Assembly (NCBI RefSeq): GCF_900100975.1
Contig: NZ_FNFX01000003.1
Span: 1 to 64,000, forward strand
Source: Methylophilus rhizosphaerae
GTDB taxonomy: Bacteria; Pseudomonadota; Gammaproteobacteria; Burkholderiales; Methylophilaceae
Reading direction: 5' to 3'
Length of the DNA stretch: 64,000 bases
Each line of letters begins with the position of its first letter. Position 1 is the first letter of the stretch. Positions 8,394-17,283 of the stretch are shown here, piece after piece. The position numbers were made by a program, and so were the translations under genes. A model generated the notes under the pieces. That model did no database searches and was not told where the DNA came from. It saw only the letters and a program-made list of their open reading frames with translations.

Positions 8394-10433
8394 ATGAATA
8401 TGACCAAGCATATTGCGTGTGCTTCTGCGTTAAGAGTAAACCCTATCTGGCTGGCGCTGAGTACAGCGCTAGTTTTCCCATCTGTCCTGTATGCTGAAGA
8501 AAAAAGCCAGACGCTGGATATCGATAATGTTTCTGTGACGGGTAACCCACTCGGCGTCGCTTCGGATGATATGGTGGTACCGGTATCTGTCTTGAGTGGG
8601 CGCGAACTCAGTTTGCGCAGACAGAATACTTTGGGTGAAACCTTGAATGGAATTCCAGGCGTAACTGCTACCCAGTTCGGACCCAATGCCTCCCGCCCGA
8701 TAATCCGGGGGCTGGATGGTGAGCGAGTGCGCATTATGCAGAATGGTGTTGGCATTCTGGATGCCGGTTCCCTGAGTTTTGACCATGCCGTGGCAGTCGA
8801 TCCCCTGGTGATTGAGCAGATCGACGTGGTGCGGGGGCCGGCTGCGTTACTGTATGGCGGCAGCGCGGTCGGGGGTGTAGTCAATGCCATCGACCACCGT
8901 ATTCCCAAAGAGTCCCTGGATGGCATGACCGGCCGTGCCGAAGCCCAGTTTGGCGGCCCGGACAATACGCGTAACGGTGCCGCCGTGATGGATGCCGGCA
9001 ATGGCGTGTTTGCGATCCATGCCGATGTCTACACGCGCGAAACCAGCAACCTAGAAATTCCCGGGTATGCTGTTTCAAAACGTAAGAGTCGGGCAGATGG
9101 TACACCGCGAGATGAAAAAGGGGATGGCAAGTTGAATAACAGTTCTGCGCTTGCCAATGGCGGTGCGCTGGGGGCAGCCTGGACGTTTGATACTGGTTAC
9201 CTGGGTATTTCCTATGCCAGCCTGAACAACAATTATGGGGTGGTCAATGAAGACGATGTCCGTATCGACATGGACCAGGAGCGTTGGGAAGTGGCGGGTG
9301 AGATAAGAGAGTTAAGCGGCCCTATCCAGAAAATCAAATTACGTATGGCGCATACCGATTACAAGCATGTCGAGATTGAGGGGGGTGAAATTGGCACCAC
9401 GTTCAAAAACCGTGGCATGGAAGGCAGCCTGGAAGCCACGCATGTGCCATGGGCAGGGGTGAATGGCGTGGTGGGTTACCAGTTCCAGAACACCCGCTTC
9501 CAAGCACTTGGTGAAGAAGCGTTTGTCCCCAGCGTCGTGACACAGGCACAGTCCGTGTATGTGTATGAAGAGTTACCGATTGACCGGCATAAGATTACTT
9601 TTGGTGCCCGTGTAGGGGAAAGCTCGGTAAACTCCAGTGCTGACGATGTCTTTACCCAGGCGTTCAGTAACCGTTTTAATCCCAACAGTCTGGCCTTGGG
9701 CGGCCTGTATACCATTAATGACGCATGGAGTGCGACCGCCAACTTGTCGCATAATGAACGCGCGCCCAGTTATTTCGAGCTGTATGCCAATGGCGAACAT
9801 GTTGCCACCGACCAGTTTGAAATTGGTAATGCTGATCTGAACAAGGAAATATCAAACGGCATTGATGCGCAATTAAAGTGGAAGTCTAATGGGAATAGTA
9901 TTACCTTGGGAGCTTATGCGACCCGTTTCCAGAATTTCATTGGCTTATTTAACTCCGGGGCAACCGATCCGGGCACCGGCTTGGCGATTGCCAATTTCCA
10001 GGCCGTCCCGGCTTTATTTACCGGCCTGGAAATGGAAGGAAAATTTGCGCTGAATGACGAATGGACGCTTAAAATGCGCGGTGACTATGTGCATGCCAAG
10101 GATACACGTAACAATGACTATCTGCCGCGCATTTCTCCCTTGCGTCTAGGCGGTGGGCTGGATTACCGTCTGGGTGCCTGGAATGCGCGTGTGGATGTAT
10201 TGCATGCATTCAAGCAAAGCGATGTAGCAGAAAACGAGCTGAAAACCGATGGCTATACCAACCTGAGCGCACTGGTGGCCTACAAGCTGCCGTTGAACAC
10301 CTATCATGTCCAGGTGTTTGCCAAAGCGAATAACCTGCTCAATGATGAAATCCGCGAGCACGCTTCTTTCCTCAAGGATATTTCACCGGCAGGTGCACGT
10401 TCCATATTGATCGGCGCCAGGGCGGATTTCTAG
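8394..10433 (+). CDS. TonB-dependent outer-membrane receptor, ZnuD-like
   Basis: A 679-aa receptor with a signal peptide (about 1-35), a plug domain with SVTGNP-type TonB-box region, ATQFGPNASRPIIRGLDGER, SSLSFDHAVAVDPLVIEQID and VRGPAALLYGGSAVGGVVN, then a beta-barrel ending in GARADF with terminal Phe. The plug closely resembles neisserial ZnuD, a zinc (and haem) importer, so zinc is the best guess for the substrate. It follows the small CxxC protein, and a terminator lies at 10454. A Zur site could not be shown. Confidence 0.85.
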   Translation: MNMTKHIACASALRVNPIWLALSTALVFPSVLYAEEKSQTLDIDNVSVTGNPLGVASDDMVVPVSVLSGRELSLRRQNTLGETLNGIPGVTATQFGPNASRPIIRGLDGERVRIMQNGVGILDAGSLSFDHAVAVDPLVIEQIDVVRGPAALLYGGSAVGGVVNAIDHRIPKESLDGMTGRAEAQFGGPDNTRNGAAVMDAGNGVFAIHADVYTRETSNLEIPGYAVSKRKSRADGTPRDEKGDGKLNNSSALANGGALGAAWTFDTGYLGISYASLNNNYGVVNEDDVRIDMDQERWEVAGEIRELSGPIQKIKLRMAHTDYKHVEIEGGEIGTTFKNRGMEGSLEATHVPWAGVNGVVGYQFQNTRFQALGEEAFVPSVVTQAQSVYVYEELPIDRHKITFGARVGESSVNSSADDVFTQAFSNRFNPNSLALGGLYTINDAWSATANLSHNERAPSYFELYANGEHVATDQFEIGNADLNKEISNGIDAQLKWKSNGNSITLGAYATRFQNFIGLFNSGATDPGTGLAIANFQAVPALFTGLEMEGKFALNDEWTLKMRGDYVHAKDTRNNDYLPRISPLRLGGGLDYRLGAWNARVDVLHAFKQSDVAENELKTDGYTNLSALVAYKLPLNTYHVQVFAKANNLLNDEIREHASFLKDISPAGARSILIGARADF

Positions 10434-10453
10434 GCGGTTGATCTGCAGAAATT

Positions 10454-10482
10454 AAAAAAGGTTGGCAATGCCAACCTTTTTT
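10454..10482. terminator. Bidirectional terminator between TonB receptor and dgkA
   Basis: AAAAAGGTTGGC pairs with GCCAACCTTTTT around an AAT loop, with A-run and T-run on either side, so it can serve the plus-strand receptor gene and the convergent dgkA gene. Confidence 0.88.
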
Positions 10483-10512
10483 ATTGTGTGCTTTCCGGCA
10501 TGTTCACCAAGC

Positions 10513-10908
10513 CTAGGTCAGTAAAATCAGGCCCCAAACCACCCCCAGGTTAATCAGGGCCAGTAATACCGCTGCACTGCCAATATCCTTGGCGCGTTTG
10601 GCCAGTGCATGGCGCTCAATCGATACGCGGTCTACCACAGCTTCCACGGCAGAGTTCAGTAGTTCGACAATCATGACCAGCAACACGCTGCCTACCATCA
10701 GGATGCGATGCATCGCTTCTGTTTCCAAGTAAAAGGCCAGTGGAATCAACACCAGCGAGAGCCAGACTTCCTGCCTGAAAGCGTCCTCATGGCGGTAAGC
10801 GGCTTTAAACCCATCCATGGAGTAACCAAACGCATTGACCAGGCGGCGGAGCCCGGTTTTGCCTTTAAATGGGCTTTCTTCGTGCGAGGGAGCGGGTTTG
10901 TTTTGCAT
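10513..10908 (-). CDS. dgkA: Diacylglycerol kinase
   Basis: A 131-aa integral membrane enzyme that phosphorylates diacylglycerol (and in some species undecaprenol) at the inner membrane. It has an N-terminal amphipathic part, RHEDAFRQE, three hydrophobic helices and the signature ELLNSAVEAVVDRVS. Diacylglycerol is released when phosphoethanolamine is moved from phosphatidylethanolamine, which the EptA/CptA-type enzymes at 40-44 kb would do, so it may recycle their by-product. That link is inference. Confidence 0.93.
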   Translation of the reverse strand: MQNKPAPSHEESPFKGKTGLRRLVNAFGYSMDGFKAAYRHEDAFRQEVWLSLVLIPLAFYLETEAMHRILMVGSVLLVMIVELLNSAVEAVVDRVSIERHALAKRAKDIGSAAVLLALINLGVVWGLILLT

Positions 10909-10984
10909 GGAAACTCTCTAAAAATCTACATCACATTTTAACATGCGCTATGATAACGCTTTTAGCAGTGAATGAAGGATAAAC

Positions 10985-11257
10985 ATGGCAAGAATGGTGC
11001 AATGCGTGAAACTGGGCAAAGAGCTGGAAGGCATGGATTTTCCACCCTATCCTGGCGAACTCGGCAAAAGGATTTATATGCATGTGTCCAAGGAGGCCTG
11101 GGCGGGCTGGCTCAAGCAACAAACGATGCTGGTAAATGAGAACCGCCTGAGCCTGGCTGATCCGAGTGCGAGAAAATATCTGGCTGAGCAAACCGAAAAG
11201 TATTTCTTTGGTGAGGGGGCGGATGTGGCCAGTGGGTATGTTCCACCCGGCGCCTGA
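10985..11257 (+). CDS. Probable Fe(2+)-trafficking protein YggX
   Basis: A 90-aa cytosolic protein matching the YggX family in length, with [23 protein letters not shown] at the N-terminus (containing the conserved Cys7), [21 protein letters not shown] in the middle and the C-terminal YFFGEG. YggX protects iron-sulfur clusters from oxidative damage. The ATG follows a GAAGGAT ribosome-binding site. It is monocistronic, closed by the terminator at 11275. Confidence 0.93.
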   Translation: MARMVQCVKLGKELEGMDFPPYPGELGKRIYMHVSKEAWAGWLKQQTMLVNENRLSLADPSARKYLAEQTEKYFFGEGADVASGYVPPGA

Positions 11258-11274
11258 GCCAACTCGTTGCCGGT

Positions 11275-11302
11275 AAAAAAGCACTCTGGTGAGTGCTTTT
11301 TT
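11275..11302. terminator. Bidirectional terminator between yggX and phoU
   Basis: AAAAAAGCACTC and GAGTGCTTTTTT form a perfect 12-bp stem with a 4-nt loop. Flanking A and T tracts allow use in both directions. Confidence 0.9.
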
Positions 11303-11329
11303 ATTTTGAACGGCCAGTATTCCCGCAAA

Positions 11330-12034
11330 TCAGGACATGGTTTCGCGTTTGATATCTTCCAGACTGGTATGGCGGATATCTTTGCCTTTCACCATGTACA
11401 CCACATATTCCGAAATGTTTTTGGCGTGGTCGCCGATACGCTCAATCGCCTTGGCTACAAACAGCACTTCCAGTGACATGGAGATAGTGCGTGGATCTTC
11501 GAGCATGAATGTAATCAACTGGCGCATGGCGGCACGGAACTGTTCATCCACTTGCTCGTCCTGTTTGGCCACTTCTACCGTTTGGCTCACATCCAGGCGT
11601 GCGAAAGAGTCCAGTGAAGTACGCAGCATTTCACGCACAATACCCACCATGCTTTTAATCTCGTTAAAACGGGGTTTGTACAGGCGGTCCTGCTCGTAAA
11701 TGCGTTGTGCCGTACGGGCAATCTTGGTCGCCTCGTCACCAATACGTTCCAGGTCGGTAATGGTTTTTACGATCATCATGATCATGCGCAGGTCGCGCGC
11801 AGCTGGCTGGCGGCGCGCAATGATATGACTGCAATCTTCATCTACCTGTACCTCCAGTGCGTTGACACGGGTATCGCGCGCCATGACATCTTTGGCAAGC
11901 TTGATGTCTGCGCCCGTAAGGGCTTCCAGCGCATTGACAATTTGCTGTTCAACCAGGCCACCCATTTCCAGTACTTTGGAGCGGACTGACTCCAGTTCAA
12001 CATCATATTGTTTTGAGGTATGTTCAAATTGCAT
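11330..12034 (-). CDS. phoU: Phosphate signalling protein PhoU
   Basis: A 234-aa all-helical protein made of two three-helix PhoU repeats, each with an E/D-x-x-x-D metal-binding type motif (DLERIGDEATKIA and AIERIGDHAKNISEY). PhoU couples the Pst transporter to PhoR/PhoB and restrains the phosphate response. Here it is alone: no pst or phoB/phoR genes adjoin it. A PstS-like gene at 39.7 kb is remote and part of a different cluster. Confidence 0.95.
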   Translation of the reverse strand: MQFEHTSKQYDVELESVRSKVLEMGGLVEQQIVNALEALTGADIKLAKDVMARDTRVNALEVQVDEDCSHIIARRQPAARDLRMIMMIVKTITDLERIGDEATKIARTAQRIYEQDRLYKPRFNEIKSMVGIVREMLRTSLDSFARLDVSQTVEVAKQDEQVDEQFRAAMRQLITFMLEDPRTISMSLEVLFVAKAIERIGDHAKNISEYVVYMVKGKDIRHTSLEDIKRETMS

Positions 12035-12118
12035 GACGTATTTTCCTAAATATTGTGCTGGAGCAGCTTAGCAGCCCAATATGACAACTTTATGATAATT
12101 TTGGCGCGATGGTTTCAA

Positions 12119-12787
12119 TTATTTCGTCAGGGTTTTGACACCGTTTGCCGTGGCCAGTAACAAGACATTCGCGGGGCGTGCTGCAAACAGGCCATTGGTC
12201 ACTACGCCGGCGATCTGGTTGATTTTTGTTTCCAGCTCAATCGGGTCGCTAATGGTCAAGCCATGCACATCGAGAATAATGTTGCCATTGTCAGTCGTGA
12301 AGTCACGCAATTTAGGCTGCCCGCCCAGTTTGACCAGTGCGCGTGCCACCTGGCTACGTGCCATCGGCAAGACCTCCACTGGCAGCGGGAATTTACCCAG
12401 TACAGGAACAAACTTACTTTCGTCACAGATACAGATAAATGATTTAGCCACCGCGGCCACGATTTTCTCACGAGTCAATGCACCACCGCCGCCTTTCAGC
12501 ATATGCATGTGTTCGGTAATTTCGTCAGCGCCGTCGACGTAAATATCCAGGCTGTCGACACTGTTCAAGTCAAATACTTCAATGCCGTGGCTGCGCAAGC
12601 GCTGTGCAGTCGCTTCGGAGCTGGCAACCGCCCCCTGGATTTTGTGTTTTACCTTGGCGAGTTCATCAATGAAAAAGTTGGCGGTTGAGCCAGTACCCAC
12701 ACCGATAATGCCGTCTTTTACATAATTAACTGCTGCTTTCGCCACTTCCAGTTTGAGTGCGTCTTGTTGTGCTTTATCCATCGCCAT
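12119..12787 (-). CDS. rpiA: Ribose-5-phosphate isomerase A
   Basis: A 222-aa enzyme interconverting ribose-5-phosphate and ribulose-5-phosphate. Conserved segments are [24 protein letters not shown], and [15 protein letters not shown] with the catalytic Glu. I chose ATG 12787, which has AAGGA nine bases upstream, over an in-frame TTG at 12796. It is divergent from ilvA across 89 bp. In methylotrophs it belongs to the pentose rearrangements of the RuMP cycle. Confidence 0.95.
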   Translation of the reverse strand: MAMDKAQQDALKLEVAKAAVNYVKDGIIGVGTGSTANFFIDELAKVKHKIQGAVASSEATAQRLRSHGIEVFDLNSVDSLDIYVDGADEITEHMHMLKGGGGALTREKIVAAVAKSFICICDESKFVPVLGKFPLPVEVLPMARSQVARALVKLGGQPKLRDFTTDNGNIILDVHGLTISDPIELETKINQIAGVVTNGLFAARPANVLLLATANGVKTLTK

Positions 12788-12876
12788 CTGCTTCAATCCT
12801 TGATTAATTCTTTATAATACAAACAATTCTCTATCATACACTGCAACCTTGCCGTTTTAAAACTTCAAAGCATTTC

Positions 12877-14388
12877 ATGACCATTGACTACCGCGAAAAA
12901 ATCGAACACTCCCAAGTCTATGCCGTTGCCCGGCACACCCCACTCGATGAGATGCCCAACCTGACCATGCGTTTACGCAACCGTGTCCTGCTCAAGCGGG
13001 AAGATATGCAGCCGGTTTTCTCATTCAAGCTGCGTGGCGCCTATAACAAAATGGCCAACCTGTCCCAGGAAGCGCTTGCGCGTGGCGTCATTTGTGCCAG
13101 CGCGGGTAACCATGCGCAAGGGGTCGCGCTGAGTGCGCAAAAAATGGGCTGTCGCGCCGTGATTGTGATGCCGACAACGACACCTGCGATCAAGATCAAT
13201 GCAGTCAGGGCGCGTGGCGCAGAGGTGGTGTTGAGTGGCGACAGCTATTCCGATGCCTATGCGCATGCGCTGGAAGTCGAGAAAAGCGAAGGCCTGACCT
13301 TTGTGCATCCCTATGATGATCCCGATGTGATCGCGGGGCAGGGCACATTGGCGATGGAGATCTTGCAGGATCATGTCGAGCCGATTGAGGCGGTTTTCTG
13401 TTGCGTCGGCGGTGGTGGTTTGCTGGCGGGGGTGGCTGCCTATATCAAGGCCGTGCGTCCGGAAATCAAGGTCATTGGGGTAGAAGCGCAAGATGCGGAT
13501 GCGATGACACAATCCCTGCAAGCCGGGCAACGCGTCATGCTGGAACAAGTCGGGATATTTGCCGATGGGGCGGCAGTGAAACAGGTGGGTGAACATACGT
13601 TTGCGCTGGTACAGCAATATGTCGACGAAATGATCGTGGTCGACAATGATGAAATCTGTGCCGCCATCAAGGATGTCTTTGAAGATACGCGCAGTATCCT
13701 GGAGCCCGCTGGCGCGCTGGCACTGGCAGGTTTGAAAGCCTATGCTGAGCGCCATCAGTTGCAGGGCAAAACCCTGGTTGCCGTCGCCTCCGGTGCCAAT
13801 ATGAATTTTGACCGTTTGCGGTTTATCGCTGAACGGGCCGAGTTGGGCGAGCATAGGGAAGCGGTGTTTGCCGTCACCATTCCGGAAACACCAGGCGCGT
13901 TCAAGACTTTCTGCCGTTTACTTGGTAACCGGAGTATTACCGAGTTCAATTACCGTTATGCAGATGCAAAACAGGCGCATATCTTTGTCGGTGTCTCGGT
14001 CCATAATCCGGCCGAATCCGCTGACATTCAGCGCACACTGGAAACGGCTGGCTTGCATACCCTGGATCTGACCGGCAATGAAATGGCCAAATTGCATCTA
14101 CGTTACCTGGTTGGCGGCCACGCACCAGAAGCGCATAATGAAGTGGTATATCGATTCGAGTTTCCGGAAAAACCCGGCGCGTTACTGAACTTTCTGGAAT
14201 CCATGGGTCACAATTGGAACATCAGCTTATTTCATTATCGCAATCATGGCGCAGATTTCGGGCGCGTGCTGGTCGGGATGCAAGTGCCACCAGGAGAGAA
14301 GGTTGCTTTTGAGCAGTTTCTCAAGCAATTGGGCTACCCTTATTTTGATGAAAGCCAGAATCCGGCTTACCAGTTATTTTTGGGTTAG
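12877..14388 (+). CDS. ilvA: Threonine ammonia-lyase, biosynthetic
   Basis: A 503-aa PLP enzyme that deaminates threonine to 2-oxobutanoate for isoleucine synthesis. The N-terminal catalytic domain has the PLP lysine in FSFKLRGAYNK (Lys51), SAGNHAQGVA and the phosphate-binding CVGGGGLL loop. The C-terminal third (about 325-500) holds two ACT-like regulatory domains (AVFAVTIPETPGAFKTFC and EVVYRFEFPEKPGALLNFL). The full-length, two-ACT form indicates isoleucine-inhibited biosynthetic enzyme, not the catabolic TdcB. Confidence 0.95.
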   Translation: MTIDYREKIEHSQVYAVARHTPLDEMPNLTMRLRNRVLLKREDMQPVFSFKLRGAYNKMANLSQEALARGVICASAGNHAQGVALSAQKMGCRAVIVMPTTTPAIKINAVRARGAEVVLSGDSYSDAYAHALEVEKSEGLTFVHPYDDPDVIAGQGTLAMEILQDHVEPIEAVFCCVGGGGLLAGVAAYIKAVRPEIKVIGVEAQDADAMTQSLQAGQRVMLEQVGIFADGAAVKQVGEHTFALVQQYVDEMIVVDNDEICAAIKDVFEDTRSILEPAGALALAGLKAYAERHQLQGKTLVAVASGANMNFDRLRFIAERAELGEHREAVFAVTIPETPGAFKTFCRLLGNRSITEFNYRYADAKQAHIFVGVSVHNPAESADIQRTLETAGLHTLDLTGNEMAKLHLRYLVGGHAPEAHNEVVYRFEFPEKPGALLNFLESMGHNWNISLFHYRNHGADFGRVLVGMQVPPGEKVAFEQFLKQLGYPYFDESQNPAYQLFLG

Positions 14389-14402
14389 ATTGGTTTCTGG
14401 CA

Positions 14403-14436
14403 GCCAATGTGGTGGTTTTTATCAGCCACATTTGGC
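14403..14436 (+). other. Hairpin after ilvA
   Basis: GCCAATGTGG (14403-14412) pairs with CCACATTTGGC (14426-14436), with one bulge and a 13-nt loop. It begins 14 bases after the ilvA stop. There is no clean T-run, so it may be a weak terminator or a 3'-end stabilising stem. Confidence 0.5.
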
Positions 14437-14524
14437 AGATATCTTCTCTTATGCCTGCATTTGCGGGTGAGAATGATTTTTGCTGGTGTATTCAGATGTT
14501 AATAATAATCAGGAGATAGAGTCT

Positions 14525-15652
14525 ATGTTGAATTTCCCTTTCGCGCGTCGTACGCGCATCAGTTTGCTGTTGCTGGCATTGGTGGCCAGCGTGGCAGCCT
14601 GTAACAAGCCGGCGGATCCGGCATCCGAAGCTGCCGCTCCTGCCGCTGATAATGCGGCAGCGACTAGCGTGGCTTACGTGTCGACCCAGGATGGCGGCGT
14701 TGATGTGATTGACCTGGCGACCATGCAAGTTACCAAACAGCTGGACGTCAAGGCCGAGGGTCCGCGTGGATTGGGCGTGACGGATGATGGCAAGAAACTG
14801 ATCGTGGCGACCAAGGAAAATGAGAGCATTTCTGTGATTGATACCGCGACCGGTGAGGTGGTGCAGCAAATCAATGTTGGTAAGAATCCGGAGTTTGTGC
14901 GCGTCAGCGGTAATTACGCGTATGTCTCTTCTGAACCGAGTGCCAAGGGCGGCCCGCCACCCAAGCCAGGTGCAAAACCTGAAGAAGAGGACGATGATGA
15001 CGATGATGAAAAAATCCCCGCCAAAATCGCGGTGGTTGACCTGACCAAAGGAGAGAAAATTCGTGAAATCACCGGCGGCCCGGAAACTGAAGGGGTAGAA
15101 TTTTCTGCCGATGGCAAGCAACTGGTCATTACCAATGAGGCCGATAACACCGTCACTGTGCATGACATAGCAACCGGCGAGTTGCTTAAAACAATTTCCA
15201 CCCATGAATATGGCGACAGGCCAAGGGGAATCAAGGTTTCACCAGATGGCAGCACCTACCTGGCAACGCTGGAGTTTGGTAATAAATTTATGGTGATGGA
15301 CAAAGACTTCAATGTCGTGCGTACAGTAGACACAGCGGCTACACCTTACGGCATTGCTTATGATGCCAAAGGTGACCGCATTTTTGTGGCCACCAATAAG
15401 GCCAAGTTACTGCAAGTGTTTGATGCCAAAACCTTTGAAAAAATCAAAGATGTACCGACTGGCAACCGCTGCTGGCATTTCAGCTTTACGCCAGACAACA
15501 AAAACATCCTGCTGGCATGCGGTAAGTCTGATGCGGTGTTTGTGATTGACGCAGACAAGCTGGAAGTGACCAAGCAGGTGGAAGTGAAAAACATGCCCTG
15601 GGGCGTGGTGACTTTCCCGAAAGCCATGGGTAGCCTGGAAAACGCCAAATAA
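14525..15652 (+). CDS. YVTN-type beta-propeller lipoprotein
   Basis: A 375-aa lipoprotein. The start at ATG 14525 follows AGGAG at 14511-14515. Residues 1-26 form a lipoprotein signal (RISLLLLALVASVAAC, lipobox VAAC). The rest is a series of propeller blades, with repeats such as AYVSTQDGGVDVIDLATMQV, ESISVIDTATGEV, NTVTVHDIATGEL and DAVFVIDADKLEV. An unusual insert between blades, PPPKPGAKPEEEDDDDDDEK, holds six Asp and four Glu. Such propellers occur beside periplasmic quinoprotein or cytochrome systems, but the neighbours give no partner. Function unknown; scaffold, electron-transfer helper or cation binding are possibilities. Confidence 0.8.
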   Translation: MLNFPFARRTRISLLLLALVASVAACNKPADPASEAAAPAADNAAATSVAYVSTQDGGVDVIDLATMQVTKQLDVKAEGPRGLGVTDDGKKLIVATKENESISVIDTATGEVVQQINVGKNPEFVRVSGNYAYVSSEPSAKGGPPPKPGAKPEEEDDDDDDEKIPAKIAVVDLTKGEKIREITGGPETEGVEFSADGKQLVITNEADNTVTVHDIATGELLKTISTHEYGDRPRGIKVSPDGSTYLATLEFGNKFMVMDKDFNVVRTVDTAATPYGIAYDAKGDRIFVATNKAKLLQVFDAKTFEKIKDVPTGNRCWHFSFTPDNKNILLACGKSDAVFVIDADKLEVTKQVEVKNMPWGVVTFPKAMGSLENAK

Positions 15653-15669
15653 CGATTGGCATTAAAAAC

Positions 15670-15696
15670 AAAGCCCGCATCATGGCGGGCTTTGTC
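15670..15696. terminator. Terminator after the propeller gene
   Basis: AAAGCCCGC (from 15670) pairs with GCGGGCTTT (to about 15693) around ATCATG. The following sequence is only modestly T-rich (GTCATTTT). It lies between convergent genes and may serve both. Confidence 0.75.
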
Positions 15697-15719
15697 ATTT
15701 TAAGGATGGGCGCTAACTG

Positions 15720-15953
15720 TTAAGTGCTGCGTTTGGCGATCCAGAACGTGAATACGCCATCCGTTTCCTGCAGCTCCAGCAAGGTATGGCCGGTCTGGCG
15801 GCAAAAGGCATCAAAGTCCTTTTTTGAACCAGGGTCAGTCGCCATGATTTTTAGCACTTGCCCGGCAGCCAGTTCGTTCAGCGCCTTCTTGCAGCGCAGA
15901 ATCGGCAGCGGGCAATTCAGGTTACGTGCATCAACTTCTTTATCACTCTGCAT
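15720..15953 (-). CDS. TusA/SirA-family sulfur carrier-like protein
   Basis: A 77-aa protein with the family signature DARNLNCPLPILRCKKAL, where Cys14 in the CPxP motif is the persulfide-carrying residue. The C-terminal half has the usual beta-alpha-beta pattern ending FTFWIAKRS. The start at ATG 15953 fits family length; a longer frame upstream overlaps the rhodanese gene and has no homologous content. It is 22 bp downstream of the rhodanese, suggesting a sulfur-relay pair. Whether it serves tRNA thiolation is not shown. Confidence 0.88.
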   Translation of the reverse strand: MQSDKEVDARNLNCPLPILRCKKALNELAAGQVLKIMATDPGSKKDFDAFCRQTGHTLLELQETDGVFTFWIAKRST

Positions 15954-15975
15954 GGAAGATTCCTGGAAAATTGAA

Positions 15976-16293
15976 TCAAGCGGCTTGAATCGGCAAGCCG
16001 GCATTTGCCCAGGCCAGAATGCCACCGGCCAGATGCGAAACATCCGCATAGCCTTGTGCCAGTGCGAATTCGCCAGCTGAAATGGAGCGTACACCACTAC
16101 GGCAGTAAAACACCAGTTTTTTATCCTGCGGTAATTGATCGAATACCATTGTCAGGTGACCTAACGGTACATGCAGGGCGCCAGGCAATACGCCAGAAAC
16201 CAGCTCATGATCATTGCGGATATCGATCAGCAATAATGACAAATCATTCAGTAAGGGGTGTAATTCATCCGGTGTTAAGTGTTTTAGTGACAT
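15976..16293 (-). CDS. Single-domain rhodanese-like sulfurtransferase
   Basis: A 105-aa cytosolic rhodanese. The active-site loop is CRSGVRS with Cys64. Other marks are LLIDIRNDHELVSGVLPGALHVPLG at the N-terminus and GGILAWANAGLP at the C-terminus. Rhodaneses move sulfane sulfur from donors to thiophilic acceptors. The TusA-like neighbour carries the right type of acceptor Cys. ATG 16293 was chosen over two upstream TTG codons. Confidence 0.92.
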   Translation of the reverse strand: MSLKHLTPDELHPLLNDLSLLLIDIRNDHELVSGVLPGALHVPLGHLTMVFDQLPQDKKLVFYCRSGVRSISAGEFALAQGYADVSHLAGGILAWANAGLPIQAA

Positions 16294-16336
16294 CAACAAA
16301 CCCAGGAAAGACGTGTGCCGGAAGGCAGGTAAGAAG

Positions 16337-16412
16337 TGGTGGCCAGAGGCAGAATCGAACTGCCGACACGAGGATTTTCAATCCTCTGCTCTACCGACTG
16401 AGCTATCTGGCC
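16337..16412 (-). tRNA. tRNA-Phe (GAA)
   Basis: On the minus strand a 76-nt cloverleaf: acceptor GGCCAGA with TCTGGCC, discriminator A and an encoded CCA; D-arm TAGCTCAGTCGGTAGAGCA; anticodon loop ATTGAAAAT with GAA; and a T-arm with GTTCGATTC. GAA reads UUC/UUU (Phe). Confidence 0.97.
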
Positions 16413-16473
16413 AACAGCAATTTGAGGGTGTCCCCGAATCGCAAGACGCGCATTATAGCAAAGATATCCGGGA

Positions 16474-17279
16474 ATGCACATAAAAGATAAAAAAAATCCT
16501 GCTATGCTAAATGTGTTGTTTGAGGGGACTCTTAAATGGTTCCCGGCCATGGTGAAACTACACAAACCAAATACTGCATCGACTATACAAGTACATTTAC
16601 CATGCGTTATTGATGATGACACGCCATTCAGCGGATTGAACCATTTGCGACAATTGATGCTCCGGATATGTATAGTGGCTGTGGTATTGGGGCCGGGCGT
16701 TTTGGGTGCTTTATGGCTGGGCCTGGGTGAGCAGCATGTATTTACCCAATTGGCACTGTTCTTTGGCAAGACGGCGCTTCTCACTTTTGGCGGTGTGTAT
16801 GCGATGTTGCCGTATATGTTTGATATCAGTGTCCGGCATTTTCACTGGCTGAACACTGCCCAGATGCTGGATGGTTTGGCGCTGAGTGAAAGTACGCCGG
16901 GGCTGCTGATTATGGTGCTGACGTATATAGGATTTGTTGCAGGTTGGCAGGCCGGTTTGATAGGGGCCAGTATCGTGACCTGGTTTACTTTCCTGCCCAG
17001 TTTTATTCTGGTGTTTTTGGGCGCACCATGACTGGAGCGTACACGCAAACAATTTCGCCGGGTGGCACCGCTGGCCGCCATTAGTGCGGCGGTGGTTGCC
17101 GGTATTCTTTATCTGGCACTGAAGTTTCTGCAGCATGGGATATTCCCTGCTGGTAGCGGGATATGGTTTCTGCAGCCATGGTACTGATCATGCTGTGGCT
17201 GCTATTGAAAACCCGTATCACGATTCTCTGGTTACTGGCTGGCTGCATGGCGCTTGGTTGGCTATTTAAAATGGGATAA
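16474..17279 (+). pseudogene. Chromate transporter (ChrA) remnant
   Basis: Only the second ChrA half survives. FFGKTALLTFGGVYAMLPYM, LDGLALSESTPGLLIMVL and FTFLPSFILVFLGAP match the family's second repeat, but the first half (about 180 aa) is absent. After FLGAP there is an in-frame TGA at 17029-17031. Homologous sequence continues in the same frame (LERTRKQFRRVAPLAAISAAVV), and a frame change near 17160 is needed to reach a hydrophobic C-terminus (LIMLWLLLKTRITILWLLAG) ending at 17279. The first about 60 residues look unrelated to ChrA. It begins 60 bp from tRNA-Phe. The gene cannot make a working transporter as read. Confidence 0.85.
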
Positions 17280-17283
17280 ACGT

